Source: Aliikangiella coralliicola
Lineage (GTDB): Bacteria > Pseudomonadota > Gammaproteobacteria > Enterobacterales > Kangiellaceae
Assembly: GCF_007004725.1 (NCBI RefSeq)
Contig: NZ_ML660162.1
Coordinates: 124,001-188,000 of the forward strand
Direction: 5' to 3'
DNA length: 64,000 nt
The notes below the pieces were generated by a model. The model was not told the origin of the DNA. It saw nothing but the letters and a program-made list of their open reading frames with translations, and searched no databases. The translations under genes were made by a program, and so were the position numbers. Positions 55,307 to 63,460 of this stretch are shown here, piece after piece. Numbering within the stretch: the stretch's first letter is position 1; the number at the start of each line of letters is the position of its first letter.

Positions 55307-56356
55307 TTATGCACCAAATCGAATGAGGACTTCATCATGATATTCGTTAGTAAGTGCAAATAAATCTTTGGGATTTTCAAGCTGTGGTATCAAATCGATA
55401 GTGTCGCCCATTTTCAATTCAACTGCCTTATCATAAATATATCGCAATACCGACAAATCTTCCAAAGCAAAGCCGACTGAATCAAAAATCGTGATCTGAT
55501 TTTTAGAGTCTCGGCCTTGATCATAGTTAGCAATAACTCGCCAAATCGGAAAAACAGGATGTTCTTTATCTAGTTGTTGAATATCCCCTTCAACTCGCGT
55601 TTGAGGTTCGTGTTCGACAAATATCTTACCGCTCTTCAGGGCATCGATATGTAGCTCGGTTTTTCCTGGGCAATCACCACCGACACCATTGATATGCATA
55701 CCAGGCTCAATCATGTCAGCAGTTAAAATAGTTGCGTTGCTCTTGTCGGCAGTGACTGTGGTTACAATATCTGCCCCTTTAACACACTCCCTCGCTGAGC
55801 TGGTTTTTATCACCTTCAATTCAGGATATCGTTTGAGGTGATTGAATACCTTCTCCATTGATTGGGAGTCAATATCAAAGATCCTCAATTCATTGATACC
55901 AAGCAGAAAATGAAATGCCAAAGCCTGAAACTCACACTGGGCACCACAGCCGATAATTCCCATTATTTCAGAATCAGGCCTGGCCAATGCTTTTGCAGCC
56001 ATTGCGGAAGTTACTGCTGTTCGGAACGCGGTTGTCAGAGTAAGTTCTGAGAGCATTCGAGGGTATCCGGTCGCAACATCGGATAAAGCGCCAAAAGCCA
56101 TCACTGTGGGTAACCCGAGTGAAGGATTCGATGGATGACCGTTCACATATTTAAACGTGTAGTTTTGCTCATCTGCCACCGGCATTAATTCGATAACGCC
56201 TACCTTGCTGTGGGCTGCAGTGCGAGATGATTTGTCAAATTCCAGCCAGTTCGTAAAATCATGTTCAAGGTAATCCAGTAGTCCTTTCATTAAGTTTTCG
56301 GAACCAATTTTACTCACCAGTTTTCCTAAAGTTTTAACATCCAGAAACAAGGTCAT
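55307..56356 (-). CDS. Ornithine cyclodeaminase/mu-crystallin family enzyme
   Basis: The 349-residue protein has the OCD fold: PTVMAFGALSDVATGYPRMLSELTLTTAFRTAVTSAMAAKALARPD in parts, the NAD loop MGIIGCGAQCEFQALAF, and GADIVTTVTADK. OCD makes proline from ornithine with NAD; relatives reduce cyclic imines or oxidise other amino acids. ATG 56356 is preferred over TTG 56368. It is the first gene of an operon with the exported deaminase-like gene and lies divergent from an Lrp regulator 139 bases away, a frequent arrangement for amino-acid catabolism. Confidence 0.88.
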   Translation of the reverse strand: MTLFLDVKTLGKLVSKIGSENLMKGLLDYLEHDFTNWLEFDKSSRTAAHSKVGVIELMPVADEQNYTFKYVNGHPSNPSLGLPTVMAFGALSDVATGYPRMLSELTLTTAFRTAVTSAMAAKALARPDSEIMGIIGCGAQCEFQALAFHFLLGINELRIFDIDSQSMEKVFNHLKRYPELKVIKTSSARECVKGADIVTTVTADKSNATILTADMIEPGMHINGVGGDCPGKTELHIDALKSGKIFVEHEPQTRVEGDIQQLDKEHPVFPIWRVIANYDQGRDSKNQITIFDSVGFALEDLSVLRYIYDKAVELKMGDTIDLIPQLENPKDLFALTNEYHDEVLIRFGA

Positions 56357-56495
56357 TATGTTGTCCAATTACAAAAAATTTTATGTTAGCTCAAAGTAAA
56401 GCCAACAAATAGCCAACAAATTGTACATTTTGATACTCAATTAATGCATAATGAAATATAAGAGTTACAAAGTGACTAATTCTGGATACCTAATC

Positions 56496-56927
56496 ATGTC
56501 TGATAAGCTGGATGATAAAGATAGAAAGCTGATTTCTCTGCTAAGGGATAACGCTAGAATGCCGGTCGTTATTCTGGCAAAGAAATTAGGTGTTTCAAGA
56601 GCAACGGTGCAAAACAGAATTAACAAACTTGAGCAAAATGGTGTCGTTCAAGGCTATACGCTGAAGCTGAAACCAGAGGCAGAAAGTCACCTCGTCCGGC
56701 TGTTTATGAATATTACGGTCAAGGCTAAAAATGAAACCGCAGTAATCAAAGATTTACAAAGTTTCCCTCAAGTTGTTGCTATCCATCATACTAGCGGCCA
56801 TTGGGATTTGATGGCTGAAATCAGGGCGGAAAGTTTACCTTCACTGAATACCCTGCTCGGTGAGATCCGCCTGATTGATGGTATTGAGCAAACTGAAACT
56901 AATTTATTACTTGATACGGTGCTCTAG
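56496..56927 (+). CDS. Lrp/AsnC family transcription regulator
   Basis: The 143-residue protein has the N-terminal winged helix (LDDKDRKLISLLRDNARMPVVILAKKLGVSRATVQNRI in parts) and the C-terminal RAM ligand domain, ending IDGIEQTETNLLLDTVL. Lrp-type proteins sense amino acids and often control the adjacent divergent gene, here the ornithine-cyclodeaminase operon. ATG 56496 is chosen because family members start a few residues before the first helix; the frame is open to 56451. Confidence 0.9.
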   Translation: MSDKLDDKDRKLISLLRDNARMPVVILAKKLGVSRATVQNRINKLEQNGVVQGYTLKLKPEAESHLVRLFMNITVKAKNETAVIKDLQSFPQVVAIHHTSGHWDLMAEIRAESLPSLNTLLGEIRLIDGIEQTETNLLLDTVL

Positions 56928-56950
56928 GATGTCTTTCTCCCTCTCCCCAG

Positions 56951-56971
56951 CCCTCTCCCAGAGTGAGAGGG
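56951..56971. repeat. REP-like hairpin
   Basis: CCCTCTC (56951-56957), CCAGAGT, GAGAGGG (56965-56971) form a perfect 7-bp stem within a pyrimidine-rich CTCTCCCC context. Sequences of this kind occur as dispersed intergenic repeats in several gammaproteobacteria; whether it is repeated in this genome cannot be seen from one copy. Confidence 0.4.
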
Positions 56972-57012
56972 GGTTAACACCGTGCGCAGACTGTCTGCTC
57001 ATTATCAATTCA

Positions 57013-57888
57013 TTACTTCTTAATCACCGGTATCCACCAACGAATTCCCATATCTCTCATGGGTCTGAAAGCTATGGGGAAATAAGCCGCTATGTCAGGT
57101 TTATTTCCGTCTCGCTCATATCCGGTTGAAGCAAACCATTCCCCATAAATATATCTATTTGTTTTCATAGACGTTTGATAAGTGCAATTGAATTCAGCAT
57201 ATGTCGCAGTTGGTATTGAATAAGTATCAAACTTATTTGAGTCAATTTCAGAGGTATTTTCGATAGCAAGAACATCAGTAAAAGCCTCTTTATTTCCTTG
57301 TTCATTTGGAAAATACACTGACATTAATGGGGCTTCTGATACAGGGCCACATCTGCCACTGGTTAACTCAAAAAGCAAATTGTATTCATTTGAGCTGACA
57401 TATTCTTTCCAAAACTTCCGACCCTCTTTAACGAATTGATCAAATTCGAAATCTTTACTTTTACCACGCACTTTGAATGCTGGTTTCTCAATAATTCTAT
57501 AATCTAACATTGCTTTTCCTTTTGTCTCTAATTGAAAGGAAACACGGTTATATGCAGAGAGTTTAACTTGTGATGAACGCACTTTACCGGGATTGACACC
57601 ATGTAACTTTCGAAATGCTCGTGTAAAAGCATTAGGAGAGTCATAGCCATATTTTGATGCTATATCGATAACTCGTTCGTCACCTGATACTAGCTCTGCT
57701 GCTGCCTTGGTCAGTTTGCGTTTTCGAATGTATTCCGCGGGAGTGACATTAAATATGGCATAGAACATACGATGAAAATGATACTTAGAGGAATAGGCTA
57801 TTTTTGCCACCTCATCTATAGCAATTTCACCATCGAGATTATCCTCAATAAATTCAATCGCCAGATTCATTCGTTTAGACCAATCCAA
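57013..57888 (-). CDS. AraC-family regulator with GyrI-like effector domain
   Basis: The 291-residue protein has an N-terminal AraC double helix-turn-helix (about 1-105) with MDWSKRMNLAIEFIEDNLDG, YHFHRMFYAIFNVTPAEYIRKRKL and YGYDSPNAFTRAFRKLHG, then a GyrI-like ligand-binding domain (about 125-290). Rob-like and BltR-like regulators with this order bind drugs or metabolites. The TTG start at 57888 has AAGGAGG 9 bases upstream. A 23-codon stub of a paralogue lies at 59147-59218. Confidence 0.9.
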   Translation of the reverse strand: MDWSKRMNLAIEFIEDNLDGEIAIDEVAKIAYSSKYHFHRMFYAIFNVTPAEYIRKRKLTKAAAELVSGDERVIDIASKYGYDSPNAFTRAFRKLHGVNPGKVRSSQVKLSAYNRVSFQLETKGKAMLDYRIIEKPAFKVRGKSKDFEFDQFVKEGRKFWKEYVSSNEYNLLFELTSGRCGPVSEAPLMSVYFPNEQGNKEAFTDVLAIENTSEIDSNKFDTYSIPTATYAEFNCTYQTSMKTNRYIYGEWFASTGYERDGNKPDIAAYFPIAFRPMRDMGIRWWIPVIKK

Positions 57889-58032
57889 ATTACTAAGCCT
57901 CCTTTTTTACGAGGTAGAATAAATGGTTGTTAATATTGAGTCTCACCTTTTTTTGCTATTTTGATTTGGAAGCCCTGTTGGTTGCTAACTGATACAAGGT
58001 GAATTCTTCGACTCATATTGATAATAATTGCT

Positions 58033-59040
58033 TCATTCAGCCCCATCAACTGTCGGCTGCATAACGTTGTTTGGCGATAATTTCCGAATCAAACGCAAGG
58101 ACAATAAAATACTCATTGCACAAACGAATCCAGACATTGCTCCAACAGTGACGGCTTGAGCGAACCAGTCACCGGGAACACCCGCCCCTATGCGGACGGT
58201 ATAAATGAATGAACCGTGTAATACTCCGGCCAGGAAACCAGATAATAATAAAGTGACTGCTCTCAACGAGCGTTTGGAATTGATTGCACTCAAAGCAAGA
58301 ATAGCAATAGTTACCGGGTAAGAAAAATAAAAAATAGTGCCAATTATTGAAGAGCCTAAACTATTCAAAAAACCAAGCCTGGTTATATATGTTCCTGCAT
58401 CGAACCACCCTACGAGGAGAACCATCATAAGAGAAGCATATAACAACCATTTAGGTGCTTTTAACAAATTGAATTCAACGCTACGATAACTCGAAAGTAA
58501 AGTAACGGTCACTAAGCATGCAAACGCATTTGCATCTGCCGGAGAAAGCAATCTAACACTGACAAGATCAGGCCGTGTTTGATAGTAAATATTCAACGCC
58601 TCTCCCAGAGTCGCTCCGATCAACATGGGAGTAAAAATCAAGAATATCGAAAAAACATGTAGAGAAATTTTTCTTTCTGAAGAAAATGAAAATATGAACG
58701 CATAAGCGAGTATAATGAAGCCCCAAAACATGCTCGCCAAGAACCCTGCTTCATCTCTATCAAAAGAATATGCCAAGACGACGAGTCCAACACAGTGACC
58801 CAGAATTACAAGTATTCTCCCAGTCAATTCTTCACGAGACCTGACATGCAATATATTCGCCGAAAGCAACCACATAAGCCAACCAGTAAGAATAATTAAC
58901 TCAGAGTCGAAATTTAAACCCAAGCTTTCAAACGCATTTAATATTTTATCGCCTTTTGCCAGCAGAACCCCGGCATATAGTACTGCGATTGCTGCGATTG
59001 GCAACGACCAGCGTTTATCAGTGATCGGTGGAAGGTTCAT
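58033..59040 (-). CDS. Polytopic membrane protein of unknown function
   Basis: The 335-residue protein has about ten hydrophobic segments. It ends in SPNNVMQPTVDGAE, a hydrophilic tail unlike the rest. I recall that tails of the NNVMQPT type occur at the ends of unrelated bacterial proteins and come from a dispersed repeat read as coding, but I cannot check that here. No family is recognised and no function is claimed. It lies between the AraC/GyrI regulator and its stub. Confidence 0.6.
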   Translation of the reverse strand: MNLPPITDKRWSLPIAAIAVLYAGVLLAKGDKILNAFESLGLNFDSELIILTGWLMWLLSANILHVRSREELTGRILVILGHCVGLVVLAYSFDRDEAGFLASMFWGFIILAYAFIFSFSSERKISLHVFSIFLIFTPMLIGATLGEALNIYYQTRPDLVSVRLLSPADANAFACLVTVTLLSSYRSVEFNLLKAPKWLLYASLMMVLLVGWFDAGTYITRLGFLNSLGSSIIGTIFYFSYPVTIAILALSAINSKRSLRAVTLLLSGFLAGVLHGSFIYTVRIGAGVPGDWFAQAVTVGAMSGFVCAMSILLSLRLIRKLSPNNVMQPTVDGAE

Positions 59041-59146
59041 ACGTTTATTCTATTGCTTAAAGTTGAAATCTTGAGAGAGTTTTTATTCTCATGTATTTTT
59101 TGTTATAAATACAACCATTACGCTCCAGCAAGCAATTCTGGTAACT

Positions 59147-59218
59147 TTAACGAACTGTCTGCTTATTATAATCTTCAATATACTCAATCGCCAGGTCCAT
59201 TCCTTTAGACCAATCCAA
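59147..59218 (-). pseudogene. Stub of a second AraC/GyrI-type gene
   Basis: TTG 59218 opens MDWSKGMDLAIEYIEDYNKQ and stops after 23 codons. The first 16 residues match the intact regulator at 57888 with 3 changes, and the upstream AAACCTCCTTTTTT (ribosome site on the minus strand) is also shared. The sequence after the break matches the region just beyond the stop of the intact gene (ACTGTCTGCT, 56990-56999 against 59154-59163). This looks like a duplicate that lost its middle by deletion. Confidence 0.7.
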
Positions 59219-59573
59219 ACTACTAAACCTCCTTTTTTTACAATTTTGATTTGAGAGCTAGTTTAATTGTTTGCCGATAGCAATCCGTAGGCTGGGTAGA
59301 CGAAGGAAACCCAACAACATTCTCAATTCAACCATAGATTCAAAGGAATTAAATTTTCTCCTAATCTAGAAAACTTCTGTTGGGTTTCGCATTAACCAAA
59401 TCACATTATTACCTTAACGCTTAGTTAATTTTGTGCGTATTAACACTAGAATTCGATTCATGTTTAAGATTCGCAGCTAGCGTTATACTACTTTTAAATA
59501 GTTCGAATGCTGTCTGTTAGCTTTACTCAACCAAACCATAAAAGATTAACTATGATTCTAGTGTCTTTTGCTT
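59219..59573. other. Intergenic region with repeat copy
   Basis: About 355 bases. It holds the ribosome-site remnant of the stub gene and copy 1 of the dispersed repeat (59287-59391). No intact gene is seen. Confidence 0.5.
59287..59391. repeat. Dispersed repeat, copy 1
   Basis: A ~105-base element with an inverted pair GAAACCCAACA (59306-59316) and TGTTGGGTTTC (59378-59388). A 27-base block at 59315-59341 (starting CAACATTCTCAATTC) is identical in copy 2 at 61398-61424. Such stem-forming, non-coding GTTGGGT repeats resemble MITE-like intergenic elements. Confidence 0.75.
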
Positions 59574-59906
59574 TTATTGATTACAGTTAAGTTTATCAGA
59601 CATATACTCGATTAATTCTTTAATGTTCTTCTTAAAAGCAGATTCTAAATCAACATCGCATTTGCCAGCTAATACAATTATTGACCACAAGCAATCAGCG
59701 AGTTCATGTTCAAGTTTGGTTTTATGATCATCGATATTTCTTACACCAGCATTTGCTTGAACGAGTTTCGCTAAATCACCCACATCTCCAACGAATCCAA
59801 GCGCTAGTTCCTGCGTACTCCACTTGCGACCAAATTCCTTGAACTCCCATTTTTCATATAGATTATTCAGTTGAATAGCTGAATTTTTGAGTTCGTTAAA
59901 TTCCAT
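59574..59906 (-). CDS. MazG-like nucleotide pyrophosphohydrolase
   Basis: The 110-residue protein has the all-alpha NTP-pyrophosphatase pattern: WSTQELALGFVGDVGDLAKLVQA, then HELADCLWSIIVLAGKCDVDLESAF. In MazG the first helix carries ExxE metal ligands; here they are replaced by VGDVGD, while the second motif (E-L-A-D) is kept. I believe this variant is a known subgroup, but the substrate is unclear. AGAGGAATTT precedes the ATG at 59906. A DUF6000-like gene lies 69 bases upstream on the same strand. Confidence 0.78.
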   Translation of the reverse strand: MEFNELKNSAIQLNNLYEKWEFKEFGRKWSTQELALGFVGDVGDLAKLVQANAGVRNIDDHKTKLEHELADCLWSIIVLAGKCDVDLESAFKKNIKELIEYMSDKLNCNQ

Positions 59907-59975
59907 AAATTCCTCTAAGAAATAGTGACTTATAACTTTTCATGGGTAGAGTGTTCGTTAGTTTTATTTCCCCTT

Positions 59976-61271
59976 TTATCGAGGATTTTCAAACGCGGTA
60001 TACCAACTACTGTACTCCAAGTTTTTTCTAACATATTTATTTTTTAAACTTTCCGCTTCTCGTAATAAACGTCTTGCCTTTTCATCGCACTGATGGCCCC
60101 TTAGCAGTAAGTCATAAGCATTTTGTTCACATAGTTGATAGCTAAATGGTACCAACGAAGCCAACTTGTCATAAAGAAAATCAACCAGATCAATTGGCAA
60201 CTTATTGTTTATGTCAACATCTAAACTGCTAAGAATATCAAAAATGTTATCTGAAGATCGTGCATGCGCCCATAACATCAACAACCGAGTATCTTCACCA
60301 CTTAAAAACTTGACCGTTTGTAATAATAAGACCTGTTCCGTCTTCCTATCTAGAGGACGGAAAATATCTGGTTCGCCATCTTCCGGTACGAGATGACTAA
60401 TGGCATAGAATGGCATAGCTAGCTTTAGATTAGCGTAATACGAATATTCTTTTTTAATTTTTCCAATTTTCGGCTGCACATACACAGAGTAGATTTCCTT
60501 TGTCATTGCTCTGCATTCTTCGACATTATTTTCATTAAAGATACCCATTGCGTAAAATTCTGGCGGTGACGTATCTCTTAATATTTCTTTTAACCGCTGA
60601 ATTAATTCGGGCGGTGAATCAAAGGCAATTTCAGCTCTAATAGCAGTCGAAAGTTTGATAACACGCTCAATTCTATTTTTACAATGTATTACGTTTGCTT
60701 TTTCTTTCTCTTTTATCAATGGCGAAGCATTATTCAAATTGTATTTTTCATCCAGGATCTCTAAACAAGCGAGCGCGTAATGTCTATTACCTGGGTCCCC
60801 TCTTTTAAAAGAAACTTCATATTTTGAAATTGCCTCAATGAAAACCCTCGACAGTTCCGGATCTTCATATAAAAGTAACGCAGTGTGCCAAGCCAGTGAT
60901 TGATATGGATAACCTCCCTCATAAACCAATTGAATAATCTTTTCTAAAAATGCTCTGTGTTTTAACAACCCTCCCATCCAAGCGCCAGCAGCTAAAGCTG
61001 ACCAACCAAAATATAAGTTTTTTTCATCGTCCATGAAACTAAGTAAATCGTGAATATGTTTTTCTTTTACTACTGTAAGAAGGAACCTCGCTCTAGTAAT
61101 AAATACATCAAAATCTTCGGTTGGTTCTGGCGCCTGATAAGTTGCTTTCAATCCAAAGTGAGGTTTCCTACAAAAGACAAGGACGTAAGTTCGATAAAGA
61201 TCAGCCGGACAATATTCTATGGTTTTAGGAATATCTGTATCAAAATAAGGTGTATTAATGCTCTGTATCAA
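59976..61271 (-). CDS. DUF6000-like protein
   Basis: The 431-residue soluble protein contains a helical-repeat region (about 85-190) with YFGWSALAAGAWMGGLLKHRAFLEKIIQLV and AWHTALLLYEDPELSRVFIEAI, which resembles DUF6000/ALK-type short helical repeats often found in immunity-type proteins. The C-terminal half has no match I recognise. The TTG at 61271 has AGGAAG upstream. It lies in front of the MazG-like gene, 69 bases, and behind repeat copy 2. The match to DUF6000 is tentative. Confidence 0.6.
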   Translation of the reverse strand: MIQSINTPYFDTDIPKTIEYCPADLYRTYVLVFCRKPHFGLKATYQAPEPTEDFDVFITRARFLLTVVKEKHIHDLLSFMDDEKNLYFGWSALAAGAWMGGLLKHRAFLEKIIQLVYEGGYPYQSLAWHTALLLYEDPELSRVFIEAISKYEVSFKRGDPGNRHYALACLEILDEKYNLNNASPLIKEKEKANVIHCKNRIERVIKLSTAIRAEIAFDSPPELIQRLKEILRDTSPPEFYAMGIFNENNVEECRAMTKEIYSVYVQPKIGKIKKEYSYYANLKLAMPFYAISHLVPEDGEPDIFRPLDRKTEQVLLLQTVKFLSGEDTRLLMLWAHARSSDNIFDILSSLDVDINNKLPIDLVDFLYDKLASLVPFSYQLCEQNAYDLLLRGHQCDEKARRLLREAESLKNKYVRKNLEYSSWYTAFENPR

Positions 61272-61373
61272 GATGCTTCCTATACTTATAATCCAAACTC
61301 ATTAAGTTACTATTTAATCGTAAATCGGTCAGATGCGGATAACTGTCTCAATCTAACGGGATCAGCTCAGCAA

Positions 61374-61485
61374 GTTGGGTAAGCAAAAGAAACCTGGCAA
61401 CATTCTCAATTCAACCATAGATTCCAAAATTAAATTCTCTGGTAACCTCGAAAACCTTTGTTGGATTTCGCAAACTCAACCCAAC
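61374..61485. repeat. Dispersed repeat, copy 2
   Basis: About 112 bases starting GTTGGGT (61374-61380) and ending ACCCAAC (61479-61485), with the 27-base block at 61398-61424 identical to copy 1 and the same TGTTGG(A/G)TTTCGC end. The two copies flank the MazG-like and DUF6000-like genes. Confidence 0.75.
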
Positions 61486-61568
61486 CCACCAAACAGTTAA
61501 TTCCCTTCAAGCTGATCTGACCCCGTCATTACGTGTAATTCCAGGTAACAACGATTGGCTCGTTCCCC

Positions 61569-62495
61569 TTAAAGCCCACGCGCTACCCATACCTCAAACT
61601 GTTCACTAAATAAGTTTTTAGCCTCCTCGCACCCTAATGGAATTTGATTTTTGGCCACAGCTAGTTTCAATTCCAATGTTTGAGATGCAATTTCTTTCCA
61701 TTCACATGATGGAAAGTCTCCATTTTGTAAACTGGAACTAAGGGAATCTGCAGCCAGATCACTAGCGCCCCAATGTTGGGCGGCTGAATCTCCGGCATAG
61801 GGGTAAAATGTTCCGTTAAAGACATTTTTGGGTATAAAGTGCGCTAAAAATCCATTAGGGTAGTTCACTGGATCGCTAGCAGGAACAGTTGATTTATTAA
61901 AGAGGTAGCTTTCTGGCGGCATTCGGGTCAAAACTGCGTACCCATTAATTTCGAATTGCCCGACCCAATCGCTAATAAGCATTGGTTCTTCTGAAATAAG
62001 CCGGTCAAGGATCCATTCATTCTGGTTGTTATCTGTGTAAGCCACTGCCACATGGTAGTCCCAAGAAGCCTTGTTACCATTTTCCGGAGTAAACGAAATT
62101 GATCCTCCTAATGCAGGAGAGACGAGTGCGCTAGAAAAAAGCCAAACTTTATAAATGTTCGCATCTTCTATTTCTTTTAACTGTAAGTAATCAAAATGAG
62201 CGCGAACATGGCAACCACTGTAACTATTGTTTGGAAATTCAGGCAGAGTGGCCAGTTTTGCTCTAAGTTGTGCTTCCGCTTTGGGGAGCTGAGCAGTAAC
62301 AACAAAGTCATCCAGCTTTTTATTGGAAGGGTCAACAAACATTGATGTAGGAACGAATGCAACAGCTTGTGAAAAATTTTCAGCACTTTGAGGAGAAACA
62401 CTTTGAGAAGACGTTCTTAAATTCTGGTTTGATTTAATTGAAGTACATCCGGCTAAAAAACTCGCGATTAATAAAATTGATAATCTACTTTTCAA
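61569..62495 (-). CDS. Lipoprotein with a protein-glutaminase-type catalytic domain
   Basis: The 308-residue product starts at TTG 62495 (GAGGG 7 bases upstream) with a lipoprotein signal (LAGC, Cys17). The domain from about residue 85 shows GCHVRAHFDYLQL (C95), ASWDYHVAVAY (H148) and EWILDRLISEEP (D164): the Cys-His-Asp order, spacing and surrounding residues of protein-glutaminase, a secreted enzyme of Chryseobacterium that deamidates glutamine in proteins. The fold match is strong; the substrate is unknown. It is surface- or periplasm-anchored. CbrC is encoded 115 bases upstream on the same strand. Confidence 0.8.
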   Translation of the reverse strand: MKSRLSILLIASFLAGCTSIKSNQNLRTSSQSVSPQSAENFSQAVAFVPTSMFVDPSNKKLDDFVVTAQLPKAEAQLRAKLATLPEFPNNSYSGCHVRAHFDYLQLKEIEDANIYKVWLFSSALVSPALGGSISFTPENGNKASWDYHVAVAYTDNNQNEWILDRLISEEPMLISDWVGQFEINGYAVLTRMPPESYLFNKSTVPASDPVNYPNGFLAHFIPKNVFNGTFYPYAGDSAAQHWGASDLAADSLSSSLQNGDFPSCEWKEIASQTLELKLAVAKNQIPLGCEEAKNLFSEQFEVWVARGL

Positions 62496-62610
62496 AACTT
62501 TTCCCTCTCTTGTTATAAATATTGTTTCTACCAGATTCGTTTATCGGACTACCTAGTTATTATTCCTCAGCAATTTATACAGATTATTCTCGAACGTCGA
62601 CCCGTTAATT

Positions 62611-63126
62611 TTATGATTCATCGAAACTAACAAAAACCTCTTTACATTTACGACATACATATTTGTATATTACAGGTTCGGAATCGGGAACATGCTCTTG
62701 TTTAAGGTGTTCCCATTCCTCAGAATCAAGATAGGTATTTTCTAATATCCAGTTTACTTCGGATTGTGATAGAGACTGAAGATCACTTGCCAACGCCTGG
62801 CCATAAAACTCGCAAGCATCATCACAGTGCTCGAGCCAATCTTGCTCTTGAAAGGAGTAAAACCCAGGCGTTCTTTCCTGCACTTCCTTTACGATTTCAT
62901 CTGGCAAATCGCTATAAAAATTATTAAATTGAGCATCATATTTTTTAGCAGCAGAACCATCCGCGATACACCAGGGACAAAGACTTGATATGTCACCTTT
63001 ACAATATATCGAGCCTTTATATCGATATCCAGTCTGCTTACCACAGCATTCACAAATTTCGCTGCTTTCACAGATGCTATCGCTACCAATCGGATCAGGA
63101 TGATATTTAAAATTTGGAAGTTCCAT
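62611..63126 (-). CDS. CbrC/UPF0167 family protein
   Basis: The 171-residue protein matches CbrC: FKYHPDPIGS at the start, ESSEICECCGKQTGYRYKGSIYC in parts (two cysteine pairs), and CPWCIADGSAAKKYDAQFN. Two CxxC pairs plus a further Cys cluster near the end (YVCRKCKEV) suggest zinc binding. CbrC of E. coli is linked to colicin M tolerance; the role here is unknown. AGGAG precedes the ATG at 63126. Confidence 0.87.
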   Translation of the reverse strand: MELPNFKYHPDPIGSDSICESSEICECCGKQTGYRYKGSIYCKGDISSLCPWCIADGSAAKKYDAQFNNFYSDLPDEIVKEVQERTPGFYSFQEQDWLEHCDDACEFYGQALASDLQSLSQSEVNWILENTYLDSEEWEHLKQEHVPDSEPVIYKYVCRKCKEVFVSFDES

Positions 63127-63460
63127 GCATCTCCTTTGAAATTAACATTAAATTAAATAGACCTGAAGGCCCGACTACCAAAATAACTCATTTATAGATA
63201 ATGCCATATTTATTATCCATTTCAATATATTATTCACACTTGAATCGAGTTCAGCAGAACCCGCATATTCTTAATTTTAAACCAACCTGGCATTCTCAAA
63301 ACAAGAAAGCTGTTACATGGTCGAAAATTGTCTTTCAAAAAAATATTTGAAGTTTGTATTATCACGGAGTTTGCTGCTACGAAATTTGATTGATCGAGTG
63401 GGTAAGTTTCACCACTCAGGCTATAGTTAACAGAATACCAATAATAACTGAGGAAAAATA
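63127..63460. other. Divergent intergenic region
   Basis: About 330 AT-rich bases between the CbrC gene and the lipoxygenase-like gene. Promoters for both should lie here; I see no clear boxes or palindromes. Confidence 0.4.
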
